A stretch of DNA of 64,000 nt from Hysterium pulicare CBS 123377 (lineage: Eukaryota; Ascomycota; Dothideomycetes; Hysteriales; Hysteriaceae): positions 62,001 to 126,000 of the forward strand of contig AJFK01000068.1 in assembly GCA_000467715.1 (NCBI GenBank), written 5' to 3'. Below are positions 10,248 through 21,345 of this stretch, piece by piece; positions within the stretch are counted from its first letter, which is position 1, and every line of letters starts with the position of its first letter. Under the pieces are notes generated by a model. That model had not been told where the DNA came from and made no database searches. It saw only the letters and a program-made list of their open reading frames with translations. The position numbers and the translations under genes are program-made.

Positions 10248-12563
10248 ATGCCTTCTGTTGCGCAGGAGCCTATGATCAACACTGTAGGCTTTATGCACAG
10301 AGAGAAATTGGGAGAGCCTGTCATCACTGGATTCACAGCTGTAAACGGAAGAGGATCACCACCACAGTCTCAGAGAGCGAATGGTCTGAGCAGTATAAAC
10401 GGCATGATCAGCGACACAATTCATGTGCGACCTCTCTCAAGGAACAGCTCCGAGGAGTCGCAAGATCGAAAGTTTCCTATATCCAATAGTCACAACTGGA
10501 GTTCTGTGACTATCAACGGTAACGAAAACGGCCATAGAAATAGGTCGCCTGTTCCTTCTTCTAGGAACGACTCTCCAGACAGCCCAGGGAAACGAAAGCG
10601 ATCGAGCTCTGCGGAAGACTTTTCAGATCAAGAACCAGAGGGACCATCTGGACACTCTCGGAGAAGAACCGATACATACGACCCTATCGAAAGAAACAAC
10701 TCGCCGCGTACGGTGACACACGGTGTAGCCATGACCACTGAACATCCGTCACAAAACCATTACCCTTCCGTGGAAAGAGAAGGGGGCGATAGATCCTGGG
10801 AACAGCGAGATCGACAGGAGACCGTCAACAATACTCAAACACCTGGGGATGTGCAGCAAGATTCTCGGGATGCGGATCCTACTGACGACAGAGCGAGTAC
10901 AAGTCCTGAAGCTGGCCCTGCCACCGCAGCCGGTGCCAACCTCCAGAATTCAGGTGATCAATCAAGCACAACCGAAGTCACTCGAGCCGGCGTCCAAGTG
11001 GATCCTAAGAAACGAAAAAGGGTATGTGTTTCTTTATGAATGTTCCATGTCTACTTTCTAACACCAACCAGCAATTCGCGAATCGAACAAAGACGGGTTG
11101 CCAGACTTGTCGTAGGCGGAAGAAGAAGTGCGATGAAGGAAAACCAGAGTGTAAGCCACTCCAAAAATGGGCATTTATTTCTTACTTATGATCCCTCCAG
11201 GTAATAATTGTACTCGCGGAGGGTTCATCTGCGAAGGCTATGCGAATAAGAGCGCGTGGCCCAAACACAGTATCGTCAAAGGTCATGTCCCTCTGCAGGC
11301 GAAAGATCGTTTCCATAATGATCAGTCCATGTACCACAGGTGTGCATACCGTACTCCCTCCTTTTGACGGTTTACTAAAGTTATGTTCAGTCATGGTCAC
11401 GTCCGAGAGCCCTATGCTGACCCGAACGTATCCCATCATATGGAAGGTATCCGTGGTAGACCGATTGTTGTCGAGGAGCACGATCGGCAAGCCGCAAGAA
11501 ACGGATGGGGTAGCGGATGGCCAGAGCCCGCATCTCGCCCTCCGTATACCACTGAACATACCGTCCCTCCAGAATATACACAATCACCGAATTTCTCAAC
11601 CCATTCACGGCCGCAGCCGAATGAGTATGTAGATCATTCCGGTCCAGCTACCATTGCCCAGCGTCCACCTCCACCACACGGCTATACTCCAGCCCCCCAC
11701 GCTATAAATAGTTCCCAACCGGCGATGACAGCCCATCTTGCCCTCCAACACCAGGCCCAATCCGTTCATCCACCACAGACTCTGCATCCCCCTCATGGTC
11801 CTCCACCCCCGCATGGTCCCCCACCGTCACACGCCGTTCAGCCTCCGGCCCCCAAACCGCCCAAAACTGAGAGGGACAAAATGCTTTCGGGTGAATACTA
11901 CCTTCTAAACAACGATCAGCTTGTGGAAGAGCGGGAGCAATGCAGCACAGCTTTGTTTCGCTTCAATAATTCGATTAATCCAGGGACAGGAATTTCTCGT
12001 GTGGAGCGTGCAAGACTGTTTCGTGCCGTACTTGAGGCACCATGGGCTCGCCAGTCCCGGACTCTGGACGGTAATAAGCTAATGGGCACCCTCGGCATTG
12101 ACGTTTGCGTGAATGCTCCATTTACGTGTTCTTATGGCTACAATATTCATGTTGGCGAAGCATGCGAAATAGGGTCGAATTGCACATTCAACGATGCCGC
12201 CCGCATTACAATTGGTGCAGGAGCCGTCATTGGTCCAAATGTTAGCATCTATACAGATACGGTGTCGACAGACCCTGGTCGAAGGCAAGGGAGTCGGAGC
12301 GCCGGCAAGGCGAAAGAGGTCCATGTCGGAGAGAATGTCTTCATCGGTGGAGGCGCAACCATCCTCGCCGGTGTCCGGATTGGAAAGGGCTCAACGATCG
12401 GTGCTGGTTCCGTGGTAACGCATGTGAGTTTCTCTGCCTTCTATTACGGCCGCTAAGATGACTGACAACGTATCAGAGTGTACCAAATTTTGTGGTCGCA
12501 AGCGGCAATCCTGCCCGGGTCAACCGGGGCATCTATAAAGATGATCAGGAGCATCGTCGATAG
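10248..12563 (+). CDS. Zn2Cys6 DNA-binding domain fused to a maltose/galactoside O-acetyltransferase-like (hexapeptide) domain
   Basis: Five exons (10248-11021, 11072-11150, 11201-11339, 11391-12423, 12477-12563) give 703 residues. Residues 1-255 are disordered, Ser/Asn-rich with Arg/Lys clusters. The Zn2Cys6 domain follows (first Cys about 268: CQTCRRRKKKC, CNNC, last Cys about 295) and is split by intron 2 inside the fourth Cys codon. Next comes a Pro/His-rich linker (HPPHGPPPPHGPP). A Mac-type acetyltransferase N-domain starts near residue 490 (KMLSGEYYL, ARQSRTLDGNK). Left-handed beta-helix hexapeptide repeats run to the end (IGAGAVIGPNVSIYT, VFIGGGATILAGVRIGKG, SGNPARV). The best ATG is 10248; the open frame extends upstream only through non-ATG codons. 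Proteins with this architecture are, to my memory, annotated in other ascomycetes, but the acyl acceptor and any DNA target are unknown. Confidence 0.85.
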
Positions 12564-12976
12564 TCGCTTACTGCAGTGTACTGCACTACTGATGACGTAC
12601 TCTTATATTCTTGTCTTGAAAATGTGCGCTGCACAAATCTGAGCTTATGTGATAGGAGAATATATCTAGTTTATTGTATGATTGGGAGGTCGTCTGTATA
12701 TTTAACCCAGAGCTACTTGCGGCTAGTTTGGATCCGGACTTGATCATGTATACACGAATTCATGACCAATTCAATTGTTTGAACAGAATCTGATTTGCTT
12801 TATTCCCGAGTAGGAGGCATGATATTGGAAACATTAACACGCAGACGACCGACTTTGGCTTGGTGTCTCGAGCATTAGACGCGCCCTAGCGTATATGGAT
12901 ACGCGCGCTTGTGCGATCCTCAAAAAATGGCATCCACCGTGAACTTTCATCAAGACAATCCAGCCCGCCTTCACCA
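12564..12976. other. Intergenic spacer, promoter of the uL3m gene
   Basis: The 413 bp separate two plus-strand genes. The first 250 bp are AT-rich (3' UTR side). The ATG at 12977 is preceded by pyrimidine-rich sequence. I see no further feature. Confidence 0.5.
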
Positions 12977-14076
12977 ATGCCACCTAGACCATCCCTCAGC
13001 CGGGTTCTCCTCCCGCCATCTTTCCTTCTCCCAGCTTCATCCTCCTCATTGCTCCCATCGTCCTTCGCCATTTCCCGCCTTCCCAAACCCGCGTCGACGA
13101 CACCGCGCCGAACAATCAAATCAGTCAACACACCGCGGCCCTCGCGCTTCGCATACGATGCCAATCGTGCCCCCCTTGAGTCCACCTCGACAGCAGCATT
13201 TGATCGAAAAGCCCATTCTCTGCCCCTCCGCTCCGGCGCTCTTGCCCTAAAGCGTGGCATGACAGCGCTGTACGACCCAGACACCGGGAAACGAACACCC
13301 TGCACCGTGCTGCAAATTGATCAGAATGAAGTCGTAGCTCACAAAACTCGATCAGTTCACGGATACTGGGCCGTGCAGATTGGCGCAGGATGGAAGCACC
13401 ACACGAATGTAACGAGGCCGATGCTGGGACACTTTGCGAAGGCGGAGGTGAGCCCGAAGAGATATCTAGCGGAGTTTAGGGTGAAGGGGAAGGAGGGTGT
13501 CATGGGGATACCCGTGGGGAAAGAGATTGGGGCTAGCTGGTTCCAAGTTGGGCAGTGGGTGGATGCGAAGAGTAAAAGTCGGGGGATGGGATTTGCGGGT
13601 GTAAGTGGATTTTCATCATATCGGCATAGTGGGATTCGAAGATGGTTGGAGGCTACAACTAGAATGGAGATTAACAACTGTTACATAGGGAATGAAACGT
13701 CACGGTTTCAGTGGTCAACCAGCCTCCCACGGTCAGTCGTTGACGCATCGAACTATGGGTTCAGCAGGAGGTTCGCAAGGTTCTGGGTCCAGAGTTCTGC
13801 CCGGAAAGAGGATGGCTGGACGAATGGGGCATGAGAACGTCACTGTGCACAACCTGAAAGTGCTACAGGTAGATGAGGCCAATGGACTGGTGGTTGTAAA
13901 CGGTATGTTCAAGATCAGAGACCACGAAAAGGACTTTCAAGAGCTGACAAGACGTAGGTTGCGTTCCGGGACCGAAAAATTGCATCGTGAAGATACGTGA
14001 TGCCATTAAGAAGCCATGGCCCACGATGCCCTTAGCCGATAACACCACGACGGCAGCGGCGGAAGCAACGGCCTAG
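12977..14076 (+). CDS. Mitochondrial large-subunit ribosomal protein uL3m (MRPL3/yeast MRPL9)
   Basis: Three exons (12977-13600, 13689-13902, 13958-14076) give 318 residues. The N-terminus is Ser/Pro/Arg-rich with few acidic residues, as expected for a mitochondrial presequence. The L3 domain starts near residue 75 with ALALKRGMTALYD. It continues through GMKRHGFSG, GKRMAGRMGHENVT and GCVPGPKNCIVKI, the peptidyl-transferase-proximal loops typical of L3. Intron 1 has a strong GTAAGT donor and interrupts the frame just before GMKRHGF; intron 2 splits a Gly codon. An in-frame GTG lies upstream at 12911, but the first ATG (12977) already gives a convincing presequence. The gene encodes a structural component of the mitochondrial 54S subunit. 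Confidence 0.92.
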
Positions 14077-17000
14077 ATTTGTGCCATTGTTTAGCATAGC
14101 ATGTAAAGTATAGTTGCCATAACGGTGTCTTGGGTGGGGTTTGTACATAGGATATTTGTATAAAATAGATTTGTATGCATCTCTTGCTAAGAGTCCTTTC
14201 ATTTCGATATTGCCAATTCTTTATTCTTTCCTATGGATATGACATAAATAGCATTGACACGTCAGTATGAGGTCCAAAATCTCCCAACTAATGGAAACTT
14301 ATCGATTGGCCGATGTTATGAGGCAAAGGTTCAAGCACACGTCTATTCGCGCCACAATCTATGCCGAAGTTTTGTGAATCGTCACTAACGGCTACAGCAC
14401 TAAATCTATCCCTATTTCTAAGAATCCCCTGGCCTTGCAATTACCTTTCATCTTGGAACTGGAACTTACAGCTACATGGAATCCACGAGGCCTTATAGTG
14501 GTGAACTGAAATTTGCCGTGTCCCAGAGCACACACCAGCCTGGCAACCAGAGAACTCGGCCACGGTCATAGTCAAACCCACTGGGTCTCTTCTCGCGTAT
14601 TAGAACTATTGCCAACAGTCCATCCGCTCAGAATCTAAGCCACCATCTTCTTGCAAGCTTACAAAGCCGAGGCCAAGGCTAATTCCGGGAGACGAGTCCA
14701 AGACCGCAAAAGTATTAGCACTTGGAGTTGCCGCGACTTCACTATTGATATCTCTTATGGAGGAATCGCTCTTAATCCGTTCCTTGCCAGCAACATGACA
14801 TCGTCCCTTACATTCTGTAAGTCAGTGAATAGAACTTTTTCCCCTCTCTACGCATCGTATGTGGTGTGTGGGAGGTGAGGTGAAGAGCTTTCCCCGACGC
14901 ATGGAGATTACGTTTGGACTTTGTGCTGGAGTATGAAGCCACTTTACCACCCCGTCCATAGCCCCGTAGACCCTTTTTCCCGGAAGCTCAGCCAATGTTG
15001 TTCATAGTGTCTATGTATAAGAAGTTGGTTATGTAAGATACCTCTCATGCCCAAGAACGTCTTCCAGTTTCACTGCAGCCTCTTCTATTGACTAAAGAGA
15101 ACTCCAGGCAGGCCCAAACTCCAGACGACCGACTCCTCACCTCTTGTATATTCGAATAGGATTACTCCATATGCCCAAGATTTCGATCCTATGTTTTTAG
15201 CAGCGTCCATTAAGCAGATAGATACCACAAATTCGCCACATTCAGCATTTTCGCCGCCCATATACCGCTGTTGGGGGTGAAATTTTGAGCCATACTCCCC
15301 GCGGTTGGCAGCTTCACCAATACTGAGTCCCCATGTACTCATCTCGTATCAGAGAATGGACTCGAGAAGCTCCTCTCGCGCTCTAACATGGTATTGATAG
15401 TACCATTTAGATGATTCGAACGAGGATGCTGATTCGGACACCGACATGAGGGAGAACATCTATTGAGCTAGGAAGTTGCCAGGGCTGTTTGCTATGAAAG
15501 TTGCCCAAAGGAGAGGCGAGCGACTTGAACCCGCATACTAAAATGGGAAAATGACAAAACAAGAACCTGGTTCGAGTGACTTATAACCTATTTACTACGG
15601 CAGTTACTTGCTTGGGAAACTACTAGTACTCGGTCTGGAAATCACGGCTACTTTATCTAGATGCTACCTACTTGATTGGGGAACTGCTGACCTTGGAAGC
15701 TGCTGCGTCTGTCAAGCTAGAGCCACCGCATTTAGAATTTACATACGTACTCGACAATTGAATGCAATCCAAAATAAATACAGGGCTCATCGCCACTTTA
15801 GGGATTCAGGAGCGCTTCAATTGATCAATTTATAAGATCTAAAGAGGCTGAATTAATCGCCCCTGTAGAGTCTGCACGCTGGAGACTATACCTGGTGGTG
15901 TACACCCCGCTAACGGGCGGTTCCATAACGTGAGGTACTTGCTATATGCTCCATGTACCAGATCTGATTGCGAACTTCACATCAAAAATGATGGGAGCAG
16001 AGAAATGCGCACGTTTTCGGTCGGACAGAATACCAATATATGACGGCGGAAAGATACATCGCGGACCGAACCTGCGACGGATGTACTCCACTGCATTCGA
16101 TGAGGCTGGCATGATGCTGGAATGTGTGCTTTGAGTAGTGGAATTTGCGTCTCTTGTAGTAGCCAAGTCCCGGGATGTGAATGTCTCAGTGACTTTCGTG
16201 GTATACCATGATCTCATGCTGACGAGGGAGTAGTCACCCATTGTTCGGAGGTTTTGAACTTAGATTTAGGCGGTATTGTCTCGGCCTTGAGATCAATGAA
16301 ACTGTAGAGTAGGTAGGTATTTCCTGTAGAACGGAAAATCACGAGGAATGTTGGTCCGTGTCGCCTATCGATATACGCACGAAGCCTAGCATTATAAGCA
16401 CTAATCTCTGGCAACAACGTGGTATTATATAGTTCCAGGACGCTTGTTGGGCCGTTTCAATGACCCAGAGCTCATACCGGAAGTCTCGGAGTGAGTTTTC
16501 GTCCGTCGGGGCTTATTGAGATTGAGGAGACGGTGATGCTGATCCTCCGTGAGACGGTTTAGGGTCCGCGAGACTTGTCCTAGACATAGGTATAGAATAG
16601 ACTTTTGCCGGGATACTTAGCGGTCTGACCCGTTCCTTCGAGGAAGCACACGAGAACATTCGGAACACGTTCTAGACGTGCAGATGGTCGATGGTATGAA
16701 CTCTTAACCCGGCTGATGGTTTCACACTAGACTCGTCAGAGTCTTACTGGCGCAAAACGAGAGAAGGTTCAGCCGGTGGTGCGGAACTAGTGCACTAGCT
16801 GTGGGATGGCGCAAGAGTTGTAGCAAAATTGAGTTTGTCTTTTATATGCTTAAGCTGTCTGCTGAGGTGTTCGGAGTTCAAACGCTTGTGCGACTTGAAC
16901 GGAGCAACATCCGACAAAGTGATCTCGGCCCGATAAACGGTTGCTCTGAAATTTTGGGTTTGTGCTGGAGTGTGGAAGTAAACTTTAGGTTTTCGGTTAC

Positions 17001-17627
17001 TGCAGGGAGCCAAGGCGACGCACATCTGACACCCTCTTTTCGGTGAAAATCCCCAGCTGCGCTTGATGCGCAAGCGAGCGAACAACTGCCGTGCCACCCT
17101 GCATTGGTCCCTGGCATGAGCGGTACAAACATGGCGTCGGCATTCTGGAATTCAGTGCGAGCGACTAATGCTGAGCCTGCGACAGACAACGTAAACAGGC
17201 CCAGCGAACTGCAAGGAAGGGCTCTGAGTAGTCAGAGAATGTCAAAGGACACCGCATGCTATTCCTGAAGTGATCAACATCAGTATTGATCGACTTAACA
17301 CATGAACCACCGCCATCTTTCTCATCGTCTAAATAGATAAGACACACCCAAATATCTCCTCTCATCACTCGCACCTATGATGTATACTTGGCAAGGTTTT
17401 ACAAATACGCGTGCAGGTAATGTTTTTGAGGTGTATGCGAGCGGACGCCAGCCAAATATGGTACATTCATCTCCTAGACGCCACCAATTTATTGTACATA
17501 GATATCGAACAATGAAGACCCCGTCCGGTTGGGCACGAAAATAACTCAAGACTTCTATGGTAGAATGCAGGGGATTGAGATAAACAGAGGTGCGATTGTG
17601 GGTTCTGTAGGGCGCTAGATTGGGGCC
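14077..17627. other. Gene-poor region of 3.55 kb
   Basis: I find no supported gene on either strand. The ORFs are short (under about 105 codons), lack recognisable motifs and cannot be chained by good splice sites. Composition is moderate without long homopolymers. A B-box-like GGTTCAAGTC occurs on the minus strand near 15519-15528 but has no cloverleaf around it. The region could contain promoters for flanking genes, non-coding RNA or old degraded sequence. Confidence 0.5.
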
Positions 17628-18463
17628 TTATTTGGACTTCGGCTTTCGTTTACCAATATCCCACCCCCAGCCTCTCAGTGTCTTAACAACTTTCGGAGTT
17701 ATCGCAGCTGTTACTGGCACACGAACGAATATAAAGGCTTTGTGGATGGCATAGGCGAGAGCGAGCTGGGTCCAAATTGCTACGATGACTTGCGTTAGCT
17801 ACGTCGAGGAAAGATTCTTTCCAAGGACAACTCACAAGCTTCAGATCCCTTATTCCTTGCCTCTGCATCATCGACTTCACCGCTCCATCCAAGATGCCCT
17901 TCCCTTGCGGTCGCTTGCACTGTCCCCTCCGCAACAATAGGTGTCTCCCCCAGCTCTTTCTCCTTCCCGAGATTTGGGAATGGGATTTGAATTACATTCC
18001 AGAACGCCTCAATAACGACATGCTCATAGCGTCCAATCCTATCTGTGCCCAACATCCGGACGGCTAGGAAGCAGAAGGGAAAATCAAGTGCTGTAAGGGC
18101 CAAGTACACGCCCAAGGCAGACCACCCATACTCCCGTGATAGTTTGCGAAGACGCTGGGATAATGATGGTGCCGGTTCTGGACTGCCTAGATGCGGAGTA
18201 GGGTTGGGATTCGGGTTCGACGGTGGTTTGGAGCTGTTGAAGCGGGATTGCCGGAAGTTTCGGGAGAGAAAGAATCGCCCAGACCTGCCAAGGGAGAAAG
18301 CACTCCGCTGGAGAGAGGCATGGGGAAGCTTGATACCAAGGCTCGCGGGATGAGAAGAGGTGAAAAAGCGTTGTCGGGCTGGAGCTGCCAAACGGGGGAC
18401 AGCAGAGCTCAAGAGCAAGCCGCGGATTGAGGCTGGCTCGGTCCAGAGGCGGGAGGTTTTCAT
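17628..18463 (-). CDS. DUF1279 (FAM210/yeast Nat2-like) mitochondrial membrane protein
   Basis: Two exons (18463-17836, 17779-17628) give 259 residues. A 56-nt intron with a GCTAAC branch point is spliced in phase 1. The first ~80 residues are Arg/Ser-rich with almost no acidic residues, suggesting a mitochondrial presequence. The DUF1279 core starts near SQRLRKLSREYGWSALGVYL, a motif shared by yeast Nat2 and animal FAM210A/B, followed by a hydrophobic segment (LALTALDFPFCFLAVRMLG). The second exon encodes IWTQLALAYAIHK, a second hydrophobic stretch and the basic C-terminus WGWDIGKRKPKSK. Yeast Nat2 was named as an N-acetyltransferase, but the family has no clear catalytic motif; I call it a membrane protein of unknown biochemical role. 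The start is the ATG at 18463, the first in frame. Confidence 0.85.
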
Positions 18464-20922
18464 GGTCACGGGAGAAGGCGCTTCCTAGAAAGCTAATTAC
18501 TCCAATGCCTGAACAAGATTGAGACGATGTGGGTGTCGGTGTCGGTCGCAGCGTTGATTCTTCGCAGCTGGCATGGCTTGTTTCAAGACATGACGCTGGC
18601 GGCTCTAAATTCTTGTCCTACAGGGGTCGGCTCAAATTAATTCCGAGCCAGGGACATCCCAACCTTCGCATGGAAATTTGAACGAACAGACTTTCCCATC
18701 ATTCCCCATTCGAATTCACCTGCATCGAGGGACGGAGTCTAACTAGAGACAACCGTCAACGTTGCCTGTATCCCTTCGCCTCCTTCGCTAACCTCGACTT
18801 GCCGATGATCGGTGTCATTTATGTGGGACTTCGAAACCTCATGCGCCGAAGTGACCGCGCAATCAAAGAGGATTGATCGTCAATACTGTACCACATTGCA
18901 GAGCATCTGGGAGACATTTCCTCTCGGTATCTGCGGCTCCCCTGAAACTCACGTCTACTGGAGTTTTGTCACCTCTACTTAGGAGAAACCTAGACCCGTC
19001 TACAAATAACCTCTCGGTGCTCTGTTCCGTCCAGTGGCAATGATGAGCGAGCTTGCAGTCTTTGCCTCCGACTAGCACTGTCCTGCAACGGACACCTTGC
19101 AAACCCAATGTGAGAAATGCCCAGGTGAGGCTTTCGTTTGACGACGTATTAACCACAAAACTCGACGCAGTCGACGAACGTCAGCGCCGTTGGTCGCATT
19201 TACGTCGCGTATAGCTACCACTACGGTGACGCATAAAGGGATTGAAGTGGCCAAAAACAGAGCACTCGCTGCGATATGCTAAACCCAGCCGATATCTCTC
19301 CAACGAGGGAGGTTTGACTGGCGGGCCTGTGCTGATTGTTGGCGAATCGTGATGTGAAAAAGCTTGGCTTGGACTCAGGAAACGGTTCGTCGAGGCGTTT
19401 AGCTGGGCGAGCAGGCCAGGATGCGATGCGCACATGGCTTGAGGCGCTTAAAGGTACTAACGTGGCGATCAGCGGCATGGTCGCATGAACCACGTTGAAA
19501 TGTGCCGGCATGGCACTACTTCCAGCAATTTCATGCGGATGCGCAGACAAGATTCCGGGATTCAATTTAAACAAGACTTTCACTCATCACCACAGCACAC
19601 AGACTCGAGAACGCTGGAATGCCCGTCACGCTGGGTTGGCCGCATGAAGCCGCGTCTCTTAGGTAGGGCTGTTGTGATTCATGCCCAATGCTTCGAATCG
19701 TGACTCGTAGGAGTTCTCTGCAGAGGTTGAGCCATTGTCTTGGGTCGTCAGGCGCGAATGTTAGCTCGTGCGGTAGCGGTCATGGCAGCGCGAGTAATGA
19801 GGTCGACCAGCTAGCCAAGGGAATCCTGGGCAAGATGGGGGCGTTCGACTTGGGGCGGACACAGCCGGCCTTGCAGGAGGTTAGAAAGTTAGAAACGTCG
19901 ACGAACATTACTTAGCCTAATTCTACTTACCGTGCTCCATCTCTGTCCACCTTGCCCCAGTATTCCCCCCCGTTCATCCTGGCTTCGAGTGGGATGATGC
20001 ACAATCCACCCAAGGTGATCACCTCCACCCGTCACCCGCCGCCGATGTGCTGCGGGCAAACATCTCTCGACTGAACTCCATCTTGCGGCTCGTGCCTGGC
20101 AGCTGTCGAGTTTTCCCAGTGCACTTTCGCAAGCCCCTTGTGCAACCTCTGGCCAGGCGTGACCAACAAACGATTTGGGTTTCCGCAGCGCTGCTACGGC
20201 GACAGTCGCAAGAGCGGTAGACCATCGACGTTGCTGACGAGGGGCATATTCCACTTAATCCACTTCCCAGCCTTATAACGCCCGTTTGCGGTTGATGGAT
20301 GTGGTGATTGGCTTGCAGTGGGTACGGCCCTCTCGACGAGAACAGCGCGTTGCATGTCGACCTGACCCGGCTGACTCTATGACTTTTGCAGGTCCCCGGC
20401 CTGGCTTGGCAACGCTTCTGAGGCTAAGACGTCGTTGCCTGAGCGAGCAAGGGCGCGTCGCACTCCTCGACCCGTAAGGAGCGCAAGTCGCGGCCAAAGA
20501 TGGTCTCGCCTGTGGGTGTCGCAAGCACGCTTCGCTTCATCCTGACAGACGCCCGAAACGGCACCCGCCCGGAGCCAACGGTTTGAAGCTGCCACCTAGT
20601 CGGTCTGTCGTCTGCGCTGCGTGCTCTTCTGGGCTGATTATTTGTGGGCTGTGTGGGCTCTTGCTGGAGCCACCCGTCCGGCCCTGGCTGATGCATGACT
20701 GGGTGCTCAGGATATACCTGACTTTCCACGTGGGTTGGCCGCAATTATATATCTCCTCCTACCCTCTCCGTCCTCGCCATGTCCTCGCTGCTGCACGTTA
20801 CCTGTCCCCCTATCTCTACGCCTTCCTGCTGGTCTCGCATTGCTCCTTCCTTTGACGCGTTAGCGTTCCCCGCAGTTGTTTCTATTTTGTTGATCGGTGT
20901 TTATCCGCGACGCTCGGCAAGC
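18464..20922. other. Intergenic region between divergent genes, 2.46 kb
   Basis: The region separates the DUF1279 gene from the small conserved gene at 20923. ORFs up to about 120 codons overlap on both strands near 19.2-20.7 kb without motifs, consistent with GC-rich non-coding sequence. The last 200 bp before 20923 are pyrimidine-rich and carry CCACGTGG at about 20726 and a TATATAT stretch near 20748, so they look like a promoter. Confidence 0.45.
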
Positions 20923-21219
20923 ATGGGTGGTAACGACGGATCAGATATAGATGGCTACGGCTACCTCACCATCCAGCGCGCCCTCGACATTGCACGAAAC
21001 AGCGAAAGCGGCGTCGACCCCGTCATTGCAAACTTCCTCGAGCGAGCCATCAGAGAGGTTTGGGCCCGCCTGCAAGCTCAACCGTACACCTACGTCTTTA
21101 CCAAGGACGAATTCGCTCTCTTCAATTACTACCAGGCTCGCTTTCAGTCCTCCGAGATCGTTCAAAAAGCGATACAGCGCTTCTGGCAGAACTATCGAGC
21201 AGGTCCAAACGGTACTTGA
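20923..21219 (+). CDS. Small conserved fungal protein of unknown function
   Basis: The 98-residue protein begins MGGNDGSDIDGYGYLTIQRALDIA and contains VWARLQAQPYTYVFTKDEF, FALFNYYQARF and RFWQNYR. I associate this pattern with a small family conserved across ascomycetes with no assigned function. It has no signal peptide or membrane segment, and the predicted content is mostly helical. The ATG at 20923 is chosen because conservation begins soon after; the open frame upstream is Cys/Ser/Pro-rich and unlike the family. Only 126 bp separate its stop from the next ATG on the same strand. A possible alternative splice from 21211 to 21290 would fuse the two frames. Confidence 0.65.
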   Translation: MGGNDGSDIDGYGYLTIQRALDIARNSESGVDPVIANFLERAIREVWARLQAQPYTYVFTKDEFALFNYYQARFQSSEIVQKAIQRFWQNYRAGPNGT

Positions 21220-21345
21220 GCGCGCTGTTTGTCTTTGTCAATTGGGTCCTACAAGGTTTGCTCTATCTCGCGCCGCTGTGACCTCTCAGTCGAAACTCAT
21301 GCCAGACAGTTGTTAATCATCGTCTTTCGAGTCTGGGCAGATTTA

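Noticed and set aside
15500-15570. tRNA-like B-box (GGTTCAAGTC on the minus strand, GGTTCGAGT on the plus strand)
   Set aside because: The T-stem does not pair over five bases and no A-box or acceptor stem fits at the right distance on either strand.
14914-16980. Similar strings TTTGTGCTGGAGT.TG near 14914 and 16959
   Set aside because: The likeness covers only about 25 bp and does not extend on either side; probably chance.
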